Part shown: positions 48,565 to 60,121 of the stretch, piece by piece
Layout: the number at the start of each line of letters is the position of its first letter
Position numbering within the stretch: the first letter of the stretch is position 1
Program-made: the position numbers and the translations under genes
Source of the DNA: Phascolomyces articulosus
Lineage: Eukaryota; Mucoromycota; Mucoromycetes; Mucorales; Lichtheimiaceae
Assembly (NCBI GenBank): GCA_025677815.1
Contig: JAIXMP010000019.1
Coordinates: 124,001 to 188,000 of the forward strand
Reading direction: 5' to 3'
DNA: 64,000 bases
The notes under the pieces: model-generated
Told to the model about the DNA's origin: nothing
The model's input: only the letters and a program-made list of their open reading frames with translations
The model's database searches: none

Positions 48565-49698
48565 ATCCCCTCTTTCTTTTATAAACAATCCATTTTTGTA
48601 TTTTTAAAAAACAGAAAAAAGAACATTTACTTTTCAAACCATTCTCATTATACACAACTTTCCTTTTGTTCATTCCAAATTCATATATTACATCTGATAT
48701 TCACCCAACAACATTCACAATCCATTCTATATTTATCATTATTATTAAAAAAAATATATTCCATCTAACGCGTTTTAAAGGATTATATAAGTCAAATAAT
48801 AATAATAATAATAATAATAATATAAATTATATAAAATAAATAATGGAAGAATTAGATTATTTCTTTATTGAATTGATACTGGAAATAGAAAGTAATATGT
48901 GTGTTCTCGACGATTTCTGGAATCCTAAATTAGGAAATTATAAAGACCATTGTGAAACAATCACTCTCTATATAATCTTTGCGTAACAGTCCGTCATGAC
49001 CCAATTCTTTGAGAGGAAAAGAAGGATGTCAGAAAGAAGGAAGAATAGACGAGGATGATCTTCTTTTACAAAAAATAATAATAATTAGCTATTGACTTAT
49101 TTATTAGTTTAACTTGATATTCCAATCAACTGCCGATTAACCCTTTTTTTTTTGGTTCCAGCCCCTCCTCGCTCCTTCTTAACTATTATAATAAACCCTA
49201 GTTTTAGATAAATATATACTTGAAAAGCCTAGACTATAGTTTATATATAGTTTTTCTTTTTTTTTTCTTACAAAATCATACGGTTCCTCCGTTTCTTTTC
49301 AATAATATATTATACTTTGTGTAATAAAATAGTCTATGTGTTCATGGAGGAGACACTTGTTCAAAAAAAATATCTTGCATTAATCAATTCTATTTTGAGA
49401 AAAGGATCCAATATATCAATTAACATTTTCAAGTAATAACTCTTTCTCTTTTTTCTCCCCGTGTTTCCTTGATTATCATCAAAATTTTAGGTAACAGAAA
49501 TAAGAAAAAAATCACATATAATAATAATTATATATATATATATATATATTTACGCCAAGAATTACATATAAAAAACATTCATATACAAAAAAGAGAGAGA
49601 CAAGAAGCAGAACACTTTTTTTTTTTAAAAAAAAAAGGTGCGCGCGTATAATGAGGGTGGGGGAAAGAAGAGATAATAGTAAAAGACAGTGGATATTA
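48565..49698. other. Intergenic region with a short open frame (48843-48986, +)
   Basis: 3' region of the GPI-protein gene and of the next, converging gene. An ATG-started 47-codon frame at 48843-48986 (MEELDYFFIELILEIESNM and onward) follows a TAA trinucleotide repeat. Its composition is protein-like, but nothing else supports it. The rest is AT-rich with TA repeats. Confidence 0.35.
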
Positions 49699-50529
49699 TT
49701 ATTGTTGTTGTTGTGGTTGACTTTTTCTTGTTGGAGTTGTTGCTAAAGCAGTAGATAAACTCAGGGTATTGGTATTATGAGGAACGTCAAGGAACGAGGA
49801 ACGTTGTTGTTTCACAGAAGAGGATGCGGATGAAGAAGTGGAAGTGGATGAAAAACTATTTTTCTTCTTTTTAAATTCAAAAGCCCGTACACGTTCCAAT
49901 AAAGGTTTCCCTTGATGTTTCTTTGTAGCCGCATCCAAACATCGAACATGCCAACGAATTCTTTCCTTGGGCCAACTTTCAATAATCATTTGAGATCGTC
50001 CATTTTCTGTTTCTTCAAATTGTAATGATTCATGACGATAAAATACTTTGACCGTTTGTTCAATATCCCTTCCCACTGCTTCATAATAGCGTGATAAGGT
50101 GATCCAATCCTCTTTTTTCCATGGTTGTGTTGTATCTGCTTTTTGAACAGATCCTAAATTGGCAAGACTTTTGGTTCTTCGTGGATCGGTTGGAAGTGGG
50201 GTTGGTACCTTTGTCCCTGTAATAGTTGTACCTGGAGTAGGTGTGGTACTACTATTACCAACTGTAGGCGCAGTACAGGGTAGTGAATCCGTTGCAACTG
50301 TTCTTTCTCCTCCTCCTGTTGTTAATGATGGTGGTAATGAAGTTTTTGCACGACGTAAGGGTGTACGTAATCCTTCCAGAGTACTCGTAGTACGATGGGA
50401 GGGTGAATGTGGTACGGATCGACGTGGTGAAGAAAGTAACGAATAATGCCTACGTAACGGATCACGTAAATCCGGTGTGGCTGTTCGGTGTGGACTATTA
50501 TTGCCACTATTCGTTACCGTAGTTGACAT
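49699..50529 (-). CDS. Basic Ser/Thr/Pro-rich protein of unknown function, 276 aa
   Basis: Single exon; the ATG at 50529 is preferred over an upstream GTG. Residues 1-130 are disordered in character, rich in SP/TP and Arg (RRHYSLLSSPRRSVPHSP). A compact block at about 135-215 looks like a folded domain: WKKEDWITLSRYYEAVG, VKVFYRHESLQFEE, SWPKERIRWHVRCLDAATKK. It is Trp- and helix-rich and faintly like a SANT/Myb-type helix set, which I cannot confirm. The C-terminus is Ser runs, then Thr/Gln-rich. The many SP/TP sites suggest phospho-regulation (inference). Confidence 0.65.
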   Translation of the reverse strand: MSTTVTNSGNNSPHRTATPDLRDPLRRHYSLLSSPRRSVPHSPSHRTTSTLEGLRTPLRRAKTSLPPSLTTGGGERTVATDSLPCTAPTVGNSSTTPTPGTTITGTKVPTPLPTDPRRTKSLANLGSVQKADTTQPWKKEDWITLSRYYEAVGRDIEQTVKVFYRHESLQFEETENGRSQMIIESWPKERIRWHVRCLDAATKKHQGKPLLERVRAFEFKKKKNSFSSTSTSSSASSSVKQQRSSFLDVPHNTNTLSLSTALATTPTRKSQPQQQQ

Positions 50530-50926
50530 CACTTTTGAAGAACTAATGATGAATAAATGGATTTGGAAAAAAATGAATAAAATGGGGTTTTATATAAAAT
50601 GGAATGATTTATTTTACCCTATTTTTCTGAAGATAAAAAATATTAAGATTTTTTTTGGGGGAGGGATAAGGGAGAGATGGATATTAAGTTATTATTATTT
50701 TTATTGTTTCAAGGTTATTAAGACCTGCATCGTTATCCATAAACAATACGGCAAAAAGAACATGTCATTTGTTATAATATACATAAAACACTTTTACTTG
50801 CATAGCAATATATGATACATTTTCAATTTTATTATTAATATAATAAAAGTGATAGGAAGACTGTAGTGATTTATCAACAGAAATTTTATATAGAGTAAAT
50901 GAATACAAAACAAATGAATAATACAA
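50530..50926. other. Intergenic region
   Basis: Upstream region of the 49699-50529 gene and 3' region of the F-box gene. AT-rich with a G-run (GGGGGAGGGA) near 50657. No gene seen. Confidence 0.5.
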
Positions 50927-52843
50927 TTATTTTGATGTAATAGTCAATGTATGTGAAGAAGAATAGTCTATATGATATACATCTAATAAATCATGAAACA
51001 TGTTCATCAAATACTCGCTATCCAATACCACACCTCGTTCCGAAAACGAGGGACAATCAATAGAGATCTTTTTTAGTCTTGGATGATCTTTTCCAATAAA
51101 CGACAACAAATGCATCAAGCCTGCATCGTCCACGACCAAAGGATTACTGTGAGCTGCATAAAATGTGGTCAAATAGGGCAATTCGCTCAATGAGCAAAAG
51201 AAATCAAATGACAAACCCCTTGCTCTCCTGAAACATAAAGATTCCAAGTAAGTCAATAATTTGAATCGATCAGCCATGGTGGATAATTCGTCATGCATGG
51301 ATTCACAAGTGAATGTACATGAAAATCGTTTGAGTGTTGTTATATAGGTGATAGCAGTCAGCAGGTCAGATGGTACCCCTTCAGTAAGATTGAGATGGAT
51401 TTCTTCAGGTCCCTTTTTTATTTTGCTATCACCAGACCCATTATTATAACTTGCTATCCAATGTTGGAAGGTTTGGATAGCACTATCATTTCTTCCATTA
51501 AAAAATGACACTGGTATATTGCTAATCTCCAAATGTTTCAACTGCTTCAATGGTTCGAGAAGTTGTGGTATATTGAGACTGATGGATCCAACAGTTTGTG
51601 AAATGATCAATATTTGTAAACCAGGACATCGTTGAACCATAGCCACAAGTGCATCACTCTGTAAATGAATGTATTCAAGAATAAGGGTATGAAGATGAGA
51701 CAGACAAAGGGTTGTATGAAACTTAGCTGTCCAATCGCTTTCCACAGGTTGACCATAATAATTGTGAGATCCAAGTGCTAAACATTTCAATGTAGATGCA
51801 TTCCGTACAAGATGTGGAGTAATTTCTTCACTAGTAAACCAGTTGACTTCTTGGGCAATAAAACAAACAAGAGCATCCTCCTTATTACTAATTGAATCTT
51901 TATCATCGTCATATATTCTTCGAAATAGTGTGCGACGTTCGAGTTGAAATGGGCCTGTTCCGAAATCTCTTGTATTTATTTCTACGTAAATGAGTTTTGG
52001 ACACCAAGTAAAAAGGTCGTCGAGGTTGACAATGGCGGGATAAATTAATCGATCACGAACATATCCAAGATAGAGTAAATTTGGACACATTTGTAACAAG
52101 GGTTCCACACGAGCTGCTTTTTGTAATGGCACACCTATCCATAATTCTGTCAAATGCTCGAAATAATCTGGTAATGGAGGTCCGGATCGAACACTGATGA
52201 AACCTGATGTATTGATGCGTTGGACAGCACGTATGTCGATAAAATCAGAAATAGTTGTGAAATGGAACTGATTCAATTTTGGGCATGCTTTAATTGTATG
52301 TGTAATGGCCATATTCGAACGATGGTTGTCGAAGGTGAGGTCCGTTATGTGTTCACCCATTTGGCACATTAATTGAACAAATAATTTATGATTGGACGTC
52401 ATACAATCATCGAACGCTAGTAATGATTGAAAAAATACATTGGGTGAGTAATAAGATCATCATAAAGTATGTTTATAACAAAGATCATAAATAACTCAGG
52501 CCGCTTGGTACTTACTCAAAGATTTCAGCTGGGTACAGCCATGATCAATCAACTTTTCCATGATCGAAAAGAGAGCTTCGTTGGTATGGAACCCTGTTAA
52601 ACTTATGTGTTTAACATGATTTCCAATAAATTGCATCCAAAGCTTTTCGTACAAACATTTATCAGTACCATGGATACGTATATCAGACCATATATCTTGA
52701 GCATATGTTGGCACAGCTGCGAACCAGTTACGTGACACCGCAAGAGATCGCAAACAGTCGCTACGATTCAAATATTGAAAAATGTATACCGTAATTTCAT
52801 AAGGTAATTTTGTATTGAACAGATCTTGAGATTGACATGTCAT
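50927..52843 (-). CDS. F-box / leucine-rich-repeat protein
   Basis: Two exons: 52843-52516 and 52416-50927, coding for 605 aa. The N-terminal F-box is clear (LPYEITVYIFQYLNRSDCLR, SLAVSRNWFAAVP, IWSDI; about residues 12-60). It is followed by irregular leucine-rich repeats to the C-terminus (for example HLHTLILEYIHL, LQILIISQTVGSI, LKQLKHLEISNIPVSFFNG, LTYLESLCFRRARGLSF). F-box/LRR proteins are substrate receptors of SCF ubiquitin ligases (family knowledge); the substrate here is unknown. Such genes are numerous in Mucoromycota. The ATG at 52843 places the F-box at the usual N-terminal position; an upstream in-frame TTG exists but is unlikely. Confidence 0.88.
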
Positions 52844-53648
52844 GTTTTGTAATCGGTGGTAGTGATTGTGCAATGTAAGTAATGGTGGTGGGTTTTAATA
52901 AAATGTGCCAAGATCGTTAAGTTCTCCCTTTTGCGCCACAATTTCTTGTTTTCCCAATAAAGCAAGAACCGAACACTTTATTACATTATAGTTTTTTGGA
53001 TAATATTATTTTTTTTCTAGTCCTTCAGAAACCTTCATGTCTCCATGGTACCATCCAGTTGTGTAGCAACTCATCAATGATTGGTACAACTTTTAGCATT
53101 AACTGTCATCTTTTTTGGCTTGTTATTGAATATTTGAAATATATAATTATACTGTCATTCTCTAATCTTGTATAGATAAGAGGTATCACATTAATTCATT
53201 TTTAGTATAAAAACACCAATATACAAATTACTAGACTTAATAGTCGAATTGATGATACTCATTATATTAGAATATGTAGACACAGCAACGACTTTTTTGA
53301 TACTTTAGTAACTACAAATAAATGATTATAATAATATTAAATAGCATTGTTGGTTATCATCTTAATGAGTTAAAAATCTCAAATCGAAAGATAGTACTGA
53401 AATGAACAAATGGGTAAGTGAGTGGATCAAAAATTGCCATATATGGTAACCCATGACAGCGCACAAATTTTATTGTTTAAACGTATTAATTCTTTTAAAA
53501 TGTTATTGACAAGTTTATTATTACAGTTTTATATAGCACTTAAAATATTTATAAAGAAAAGAAAGTAGAGGGGGAGCAGTAGTATAGTGTTCTTTTAATA
53601 CAATTTTTATCTAAATATTATTGACTGTCTATTTTATTAAATTGGTAT
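52844..53648. other. Intergenic region with a repeated palindromic motif
   Basis: AT-rich and no gene seen. At 53418-53454 lies GAGTGGATC, then a CCATATATGG palindrome and TAACCCA. A close copy is found at 62265-62298. Confidence 0.45.
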
Positions 53649-54351
53649 CTAGATAGGTTCATAACCCCAAATTCGTTCTTTATGTACTATTTGAAATAGT
53701 AACTCCTGTTCTTGACGATGTTCGATAACTGCCAATTCACTAATTTGATGTGGAACAATAAATATAAGGCTTAGTACGATACTTTGCGTATACTAGAGTA
53801 CAAAATTAAATACTAAACTGAAAATATATATATGATATCTTACCTATGTGTTTGAATATTTAAATTTATTTCCTCTGAGTAATGGTTTTGATGCATTTGA
53901 CAAAATGAACGTGGGTGTCTTGCTAAATAATTTTGGATGATTTTCTCCAAACTTTCAATGGCAATGATAGAATTTAATCGCCGTGGATCTTCTTCAGGTA
54001 GATTAGTAATTATTTTAAATTTCTCGTTTGCTAAATCATATTTAGTGGCACACAGGAAATGTTCAAATTCATGGTGCTCTTCTTTTAAAGCAAGAAATGC
54101 ATCTGGTCCTTGAGGTACATTCTCGAGACTATATATATATATATATATAAATGAAGTATATATTATTATCAACGCTATATTAACCTATCAATACAGAAAA
54201 CTTACGGCAAATTATTGGCCACTTCCAAATCTTCGTAAAAATCACGATCACCTAAAAATCTTTGTACAGAGCCATCTATGTTGGTTACGAAATCAGAAAT
54301 CCATTGTTGTAATGCTTCGAATGGAAGAGGTTGTTGTTGTGGATTAGCCAT
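53649..54351 (-). CDS. Small-protein family member F2 (unknown function)
   Basis: Three exons in gene order: 54351-54206, 54128-53844 and 53739-53649, coding for 173 aa. It is the most complete of the four related genes in the window. Exon 1: PFEALQQWISDF and FLGDRDFYEDL. Exon 2, 285 nt as in F1: KEEHHEFEHFLCATKYDL, LEKIIQNYLARHP, and Cys-Gln-Met-His. Exon 3: a charged tail, ELAVIEHRQEQELLFQIVHK. Intron phases are 2 and 2, as in F1. The protein is soluble and helix-rich. The invariant positions across the family are Lys-Glu, a His in the (G/E/R)H(H/Y) pair, (F/Y)EH(F/Y)L and a following (R/K)Y. No known family recognised. Confidence 0.75.
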
Positions 54352-55863
54352 TGAAGTAGGGTGTTTTTTTTTATATAAAAAAATAGTTGAAGACTAGTAA
54401 CAGAGGATAGTAAGGTTTATTGCTTGTTGTGTCTGGTATTAATTTTGATAATGAGATGATGATGGAGAATCAGAATAAAAATTGTATTGGTATTTATATA
54501 TAAATGGTAAAATAAAAAACCAAAGGGTGCTGGCTAAATGGACAATGACGATAAAAAAAATTGGTTGCATTACTTTCAAAAGAATAATGATACGAAAACC
54601 TGATTTTATAAAATAGGTGGATGCTGTACTTCATTGTTTTCAAGAAAAAAAAATCGCTGAATCAATGATAATATTTTTAATAATGAGTATATGGCTGAAT
54701 ATACACTTATCCCCAAATGTCATTATGTACCACTAGAAAATAAAGTTCCAAGAAATAGATGATGGTAAGAAATGGGTACCTTTATTTTACGTATATTTAT
54801 TCTTTGATATATAAAATGGCCAATATTATCAATGTAAAAAAAATATGCTGATTGTCTAAAGGTTTATTATGTTTTGGTAGTTGAATGCTGCTTGCCATAT
54901 AGAAAAGAACAACAAAGGGTGAAAAAAGTGCTGAATTAAAATGATAATCATATTTCTTGATGGATGTTATATCATGATAGATTATTCATTGATCAGGCAT
55001 TATCCCCTTTCTGTAATGTGACTTTGAACTGCATCTAATTTGTATTCTATATGAATTTTGTATACATAGTTTAAATGTTTTTGAGAGCAATAATATAAAC
55101 CATGTTTCTATATTTATAAAACGTTCAAAAAAAGTGGGGGAAAAAGTGTTGTTGTTCCTGTTTGTAATCCAATGTTGCTTTTTAATTATTTACTAATAAC
55201 AATGTAATAGACTAAAATCATTATTCAACAACAAAGGAAGATAGTTTGATAGAACGTATCGTCATCTTGAATTTGATGAAATTAATAGAGAATGGAATGG
55301 AAAGACTAAATCTTTTCATTATTCCTTAAACATCAGCTTTTTTTACTTCTCATCCACATACATCTTTTGTGTTTGTTCAAGTTGTAAAGGTACATTTGGC
55401 TCTTTACTATTTGTCTTTTCCAGTAGCTTCTCTATGTTTTACAATGCTACTATCAATTATTTTTATTTTCATTAAATGCTATATAGAGATACGTAAGTGA
55501 GTTATATTTCTTACGTCCTGAGATTAGAGTATATGTTTTAGTATCTACATTTATTATTTTTACATTATCGTAATGTTGATATAAATTTGTTATTATTACT
55601 GGTTGTATTGACCTTTTATATAATCCGATAATATATAGGAAGCACTTTAAAAATTCATTGATGTTGACAAGTATAAAGGAAATATAAGACTTTTTAGTAT
55701 ATTGTAACGTAAGCATTTTTCTTACGTATCTGTTTCTTTATTGGAGGTAATTGGTAAATGAAAGTAGGCAGGGAAAGGAGAAAATAAGAATAATTGTAGT
55801 AAAGTGTCTATTTTCTAAAACAATCATTTCTATGATACTATTGCTATTAATTTTAGTTAATAA
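54352..55863. other. Intergenic region
   Basis: AT-rich. The minus-strand open frame at 55453-55716 has low-complexity Ile/Tyr/Asn composition and I do not support it. No gene seen. Confidence 0.4.
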
Positions 55864-56579
55864 TTAATGTGGGAACCTTGCGATGTTTTCTCTATGCTCT
55901 AGTAGGTATTTCTTTTCTTGTTTTCTGCGGTGTTCCTTAAAATACTCCAAATCACTGTTGTGTTGTCATTGTTCAATGATTAAATTAAGTATTATACCAT
56001 TTAATAAATTATCATTCTATTACTAAAAAATTAAGTAAAAATAATATTTTCGTGTCTGTTGTGACAACTAAATCTTCTTCCCCTGAGTCTTTGTTTCGAT
56101 GAACTTGGCATAATACGTGGGTGTGTGATGATAAATAGTTTTGTATAAGTTCCTCGATATGTTTAATTGCATTTATATCAAGAAAAATATCCAGCTGATA
56201 ATATGCTGCCATGCGGCTATATTGTACTTCTCAATTGCTACTTGATATTTCACTGTACGCAAGAAATGTTCAAATTCGTGATGCCCTTCTTTTAAAACAT
56301 TAAATTGATACCGGCCTTCAGGTGTACATTGAGAACTAAGTATAAAACAGTATATAGATAATGTATTAATTAATACCAATAAGATATAACTTTAGCTAGT
56401 TTATATATTATGAATAGCTATCATGATATACTGCTATGCAAAACTTACAGCTTTCTATTGGTTATCATATCTTTAAATCGATCAGGGTAGTTTGAAAAAG
56501 TTTTCATAGATTTTTCAATAATAGCTCGCGTTTCAGATATCCATTGAGTAAGTTCTCGAGATGACCGTGGTTGACTCAT
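55864..56579 (-). pseudogene. Small-protein family member F3, apparently decayed
   Basis: Same plan as F1/F2. Exon 1 is 56579-56449 (ELTQWISETRAIIEKS). Exon 2 runs from 56335 (KEGHHEFEHFLRTVKYQVAI). An exon-3-like tail is at 55954-55864 (DLEYFKEHRRKQEKKYLLEH). Two breaks: within exon 2, after EKYNIAA, the reading frame shifts to continue as YYQLDIFLDINAIKHIEELI; and the exon-2 donor, GGTAAGA in F2, reads CGAAAAT. A shorter protein ending at the frameshift could still be made, but the full family product cannot. Confidence 0.65.
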
Positions 56580-59574
56580 TGGTGGGGAAGAATTTTTTTT
56601 TATTTAAAAAAAAAAACAATAGAGTACTAATAGGGTTTGTTGTATATGTGCTTTTTTGTTATTGTTGTTGTGGTGGTATTGGCTTTAGTTTTTTTTTTTT
56701 TTTTTTTGAGATGAATTGATGTTTATATATACTTTTTTTTTAATAGCTGCCCTCTTCATTATATCTAATGGATATGAAAAAGGCATTTTTACGAGAACTG
56801 TAGTACGGAAACATAGTTTCAAAAAATATGAATAATAAAGTAACCAAAATTCATTTGAATGATGCACTTATTGTTTGGAAGCGAACAATTGTTGCAAGAT
56901 GTTGTTTGGCTTCATTCACGCTGTATCAAATATGAAAGATCAGCAAAAGAATATTCTTTCCAGAATCATTGGATTATGGCTCATACATAGGCTAAGATAA
57001 TAATGATGATAACAACATGCAGGAATCAGTACTATTTTTATGCGTTTCTTTATTACATAATGTATAATAATGCCCAATGGTGATTGTCATCCTAAATATA
57101 TGTTTATTATTTAAAGTGTATTAGACACTGGGAACTCGTAGGTTCTTAAACATAATAGCAATCCATCTATGATTTACTATAGGTAAATTTAAATATAATG
57201 AACAACAGAGCTATTCAAAAAAAAAACTTTATTGTGGGGGCGGGAGAGGGCATAACACCGTGAAAAGAAATAATGAGGAGAGAAAAATCTTGTTAAATGT
57301 AATTTGTCAATAGTGATGGATATATATTATTGCAGAACAGTGTATCCGTTACTGATCCGTATTATATTGGCAACTATGTTGCAATGAGGTATAAAAAAAG
57401 GCAATGCTGAATAAATCGTATATTGTCAAGAAGAATAAAATATATCACTACCATGTATCATAATCATTGTACATACATTAAACCATATGTTTCACAAGCA
57501 CGGCTTCTCCGCTTTTTTTCAGGAGGTGCGCATGAATCAATCAGAATGTATGTTTATATGAAATAAGCTTTTCCGTTCACTCAAGAAAACAATTCTAATG
57601 ATAATAAACCCAACGAGGATCCACATTCACACTTGTTCCACCAAGAATGCCTGACAATGTAATCGTCATTTAAAAAAAATTCAGTGAATTTCATTGATAT
57701 TTGATTTTTATATATAAGTTTGTATTTACAGAAATTACAGAACGAAAAAAGATACCCACGACCTAATCCACTTGATGTATACACCTACAAATCATCCAAA
57801 CCCCTTCGCCCAAACAATCCTGTTGCTTAATTGTATACTAGTGTTTTTATTCTTTTCCTGATTCGGTATAATCCTAGAAAGCATCTTGTATTATGCATCT
57901 TATAAACTTGACTCTGGTGATCAGGATGCTCTGTCCAAGAGTGAGCTTCAATTTGATAATAGAGATGATTGGATCAACGTATCCGTAATAAGCAGTGTCA
58001 TATGCTACTATATAGGCTAAAGTAATAAATTCTTGTTGGCGCTAATTTTATTATGCTGCATATTCCTACGCTTTAGTATTCATAAATATATAAACAGTAA
58101 TGACGACTACTAGCTATGTGATTACCGTTCCTCTTCTTTTATAATAAAGTAGTTATAGTTCAAAGAAACAAGAAAAAAAACATATGCGTAAAACAGGAAC
58201 AAACAGAACACTATTATTAAAATAAAAAAAAAGTTGCACTGAGTAAATAATAGCAAACCATATAGCTATTACATAAAATAATCAAGGCACTGGATCATAT
58301 AATAAGCCACTATCAGATGTTCAATTGATAAAAAAAAATAATAATAAAAAAAGAGCTCTGCTCGCTCTCTCTCTCTTTTTTTTTTCTCCTTGACCAATAT
58401 CAGAACACGATCATTCAGTTTTTGGAGATCTGGTTGCTTGATCTCCCCCCTTCACAGAGGTTGGGTTGTCAGCTCTTTAAAGTTGGGTGGTTGGGGAACA
58501 TAGATGGTGTACCGGTTGCGTCCTTGCAACGGGGGCTCTGTCGGGATTAACACGGCGTGTTTATGTTTCTTGCAAACTGGATGTCTGGGTTTTGGTGTTT
58601 TCTAGTGGTGAGCCCTGTCTTCATTCATTTCTCCGTCCTACCCTGTTTGCGTCTGTTCTTGAGCAATACTCTCCAAATGAAGGATTACTGATGGATAGAG
58701 TCATTTGCTAGATTTGAAATTAATTTTTCTCATCATATGCGTCTTGTCAGTAAATTTCAATATTGCACTTCCATTGTGTTTACTTTCAAGCAATTTTTTC
58801 CTCCCGCCAACTTTGTTGGCACCCAATTCAATTAAGAAAATGATAAAAAAAACATACTTGATAAAAGACGATGTACTATTGTAAAAATGGTGTGTCTTTT
58901 TTTTTCAGGTCCTTCCTTTTTATATACTTTCGTTGTTTCATATTTATAATTTTATAATTTTTAATAAACTACATTATTATTTCTTTATTATCATAAACAT
59001 CATCATAAAAACCCATTGTTTTTAACCGTTCCCATTTTCTGGAATGGCTTCCGAATGCACGGACCATGCCAATCTTTTTCTCTTTTATATAATTAATCTG
59101 ACGTTTAATTATTTGATCATGAAAGAACAAACTTTCGCATTATATTAGCTTTTATAGGGGTTGCTGGTCAAGGTCATAATACATATATACTGCTGTGTAC
59201 AATTAATAATGCGAATAGATATAATGTGTATAATGTGAAAATAAAATTGTAAAAAGTAATCAAAAATTTATTATGAAAATAGTAGTCGGTTTTATGCAAT
59301 AAGTATGTTGCTTTAAGAAAATTGGAAGGAAATACTAGTAGTTATAATATCATAGTATAGTGCTTTTTTGTTGATATTATTTTTCATTCAGTTATGGATC
59401 AGGTACAGTATCATAATTGAGTCATCTTGTGTCATTATCTTGACCTACTACTCTTGATAAATGTGCTTGCTCATAGTTCTTTTCTGTATTGATCACAGTT
59501 TATGCCTGCCTCACAGTCCTATCGTTTTGTTGTTGACAAAATAAATAAATAAAATGACCATTTACCACTATATC
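56580..59574. other. Gene-poor region
   Basis: AT-rich with poly-T runs and microsatellites. A minus-strand piece at about 57600-57670 (MTITLSGILGGTSV and onward) is protein-like but short and isolated. A GC-rich island is listed separately. A second short GC-rich patch lies at about 59030-59085. No gene supported. Confidence 0.4.
58390..58720. other. GC-rich island in gene-poor DNA
   Basis: About 330 bp with base composition near balance, in surroundings of roughly 25-30% GC. All three plus-strand frames are partly open, but none gives a convincing protein. The longest open frame (58487-58711) has no ATG and no recognisable domain. A GGAGATC/GATCTCC inverted pair is present at about 58422-58446. 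It could be a structured non-coding RNA gene, a mobile-element fragment or a transferred piece; I cannot decide. Confidence 0.35.
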
Positions 59575-60121
59575 TTATATCATGATGTTAAATTTTACGT
59601 ACGGTATCGTATAAACATGATCTACATGTAGTGAAACGCCTTGTGTATGTGATGGACATCTTGTTGACCGTGTGTTCGTGAAATAGTCTTGTATCTTGAT
59701 CTTTAACAATTCGATTTCGGACATAATTTTTATGTAGTAAGGATCAAATGAAGTCAGATCATGTTGCTTCAAATCAAATGTACATATTGCTAATTCATAT
59801 TTTGCAGCATGAAGATAATGTTCATAGGCATAATGTCGTTCCTTTAAAAATATAAATGGATGTTGGCTGCGTTCTGTTACCCTATAAATGGAGTGGGCGA
59901 GCGATAATATTATAAGTAAAATTGATAACAAAAACTAATACAATATACGATATATATACAAAAAAAAAAACAACTTACGATTGATTATAACACATTGCTT
60001 CAAAATTTTTATGAAATGCCAGCTGTTTCCTCATGATGGGATCGTTTATTTTATTTCCCAAGAAAGCCAACTTCATTTGTATTTGGGTAATAGATTGAGG
60101 TTGGTAACGAAGCTGCGGCAT
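59575..60121 (-). CDS. Small-protein family member F4 (unknown function)
   Basis: Exon 1 is 60121-59979 and exon 2 runs from 59881. Reading exon 2 to its stop at 59575 gives 149 aa. It is the most diverged of the four: core KERHYAYEHYLHAAKYELAI, then IELLKIKIQDYF and Cys-Pro-Ser-His. A GTACGT donor lies at 59602-59597, in the same phase as in F1/F2 (exon 2 would end at 59603). A third exon is therefore likely but I could not place it, so the C-terminus is uncertain. Same minus-strand orientation as its relatives. Confidence 0.6.

Noticed and set aside
57581..57784. Minus-strand 67-codon open frame with several Cys
   Set aside because: No signal peptide, no family, and a better-looking short frame overlaps it; not supportable.
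59030..59090. Minus-strand resemblance to part of U6 snRNA (GATTGGCATGG, GTGCA)
   Set aside because: The ACAGAGA box, the 5' stem and the usual spacing are missing; similarity is too short to call.
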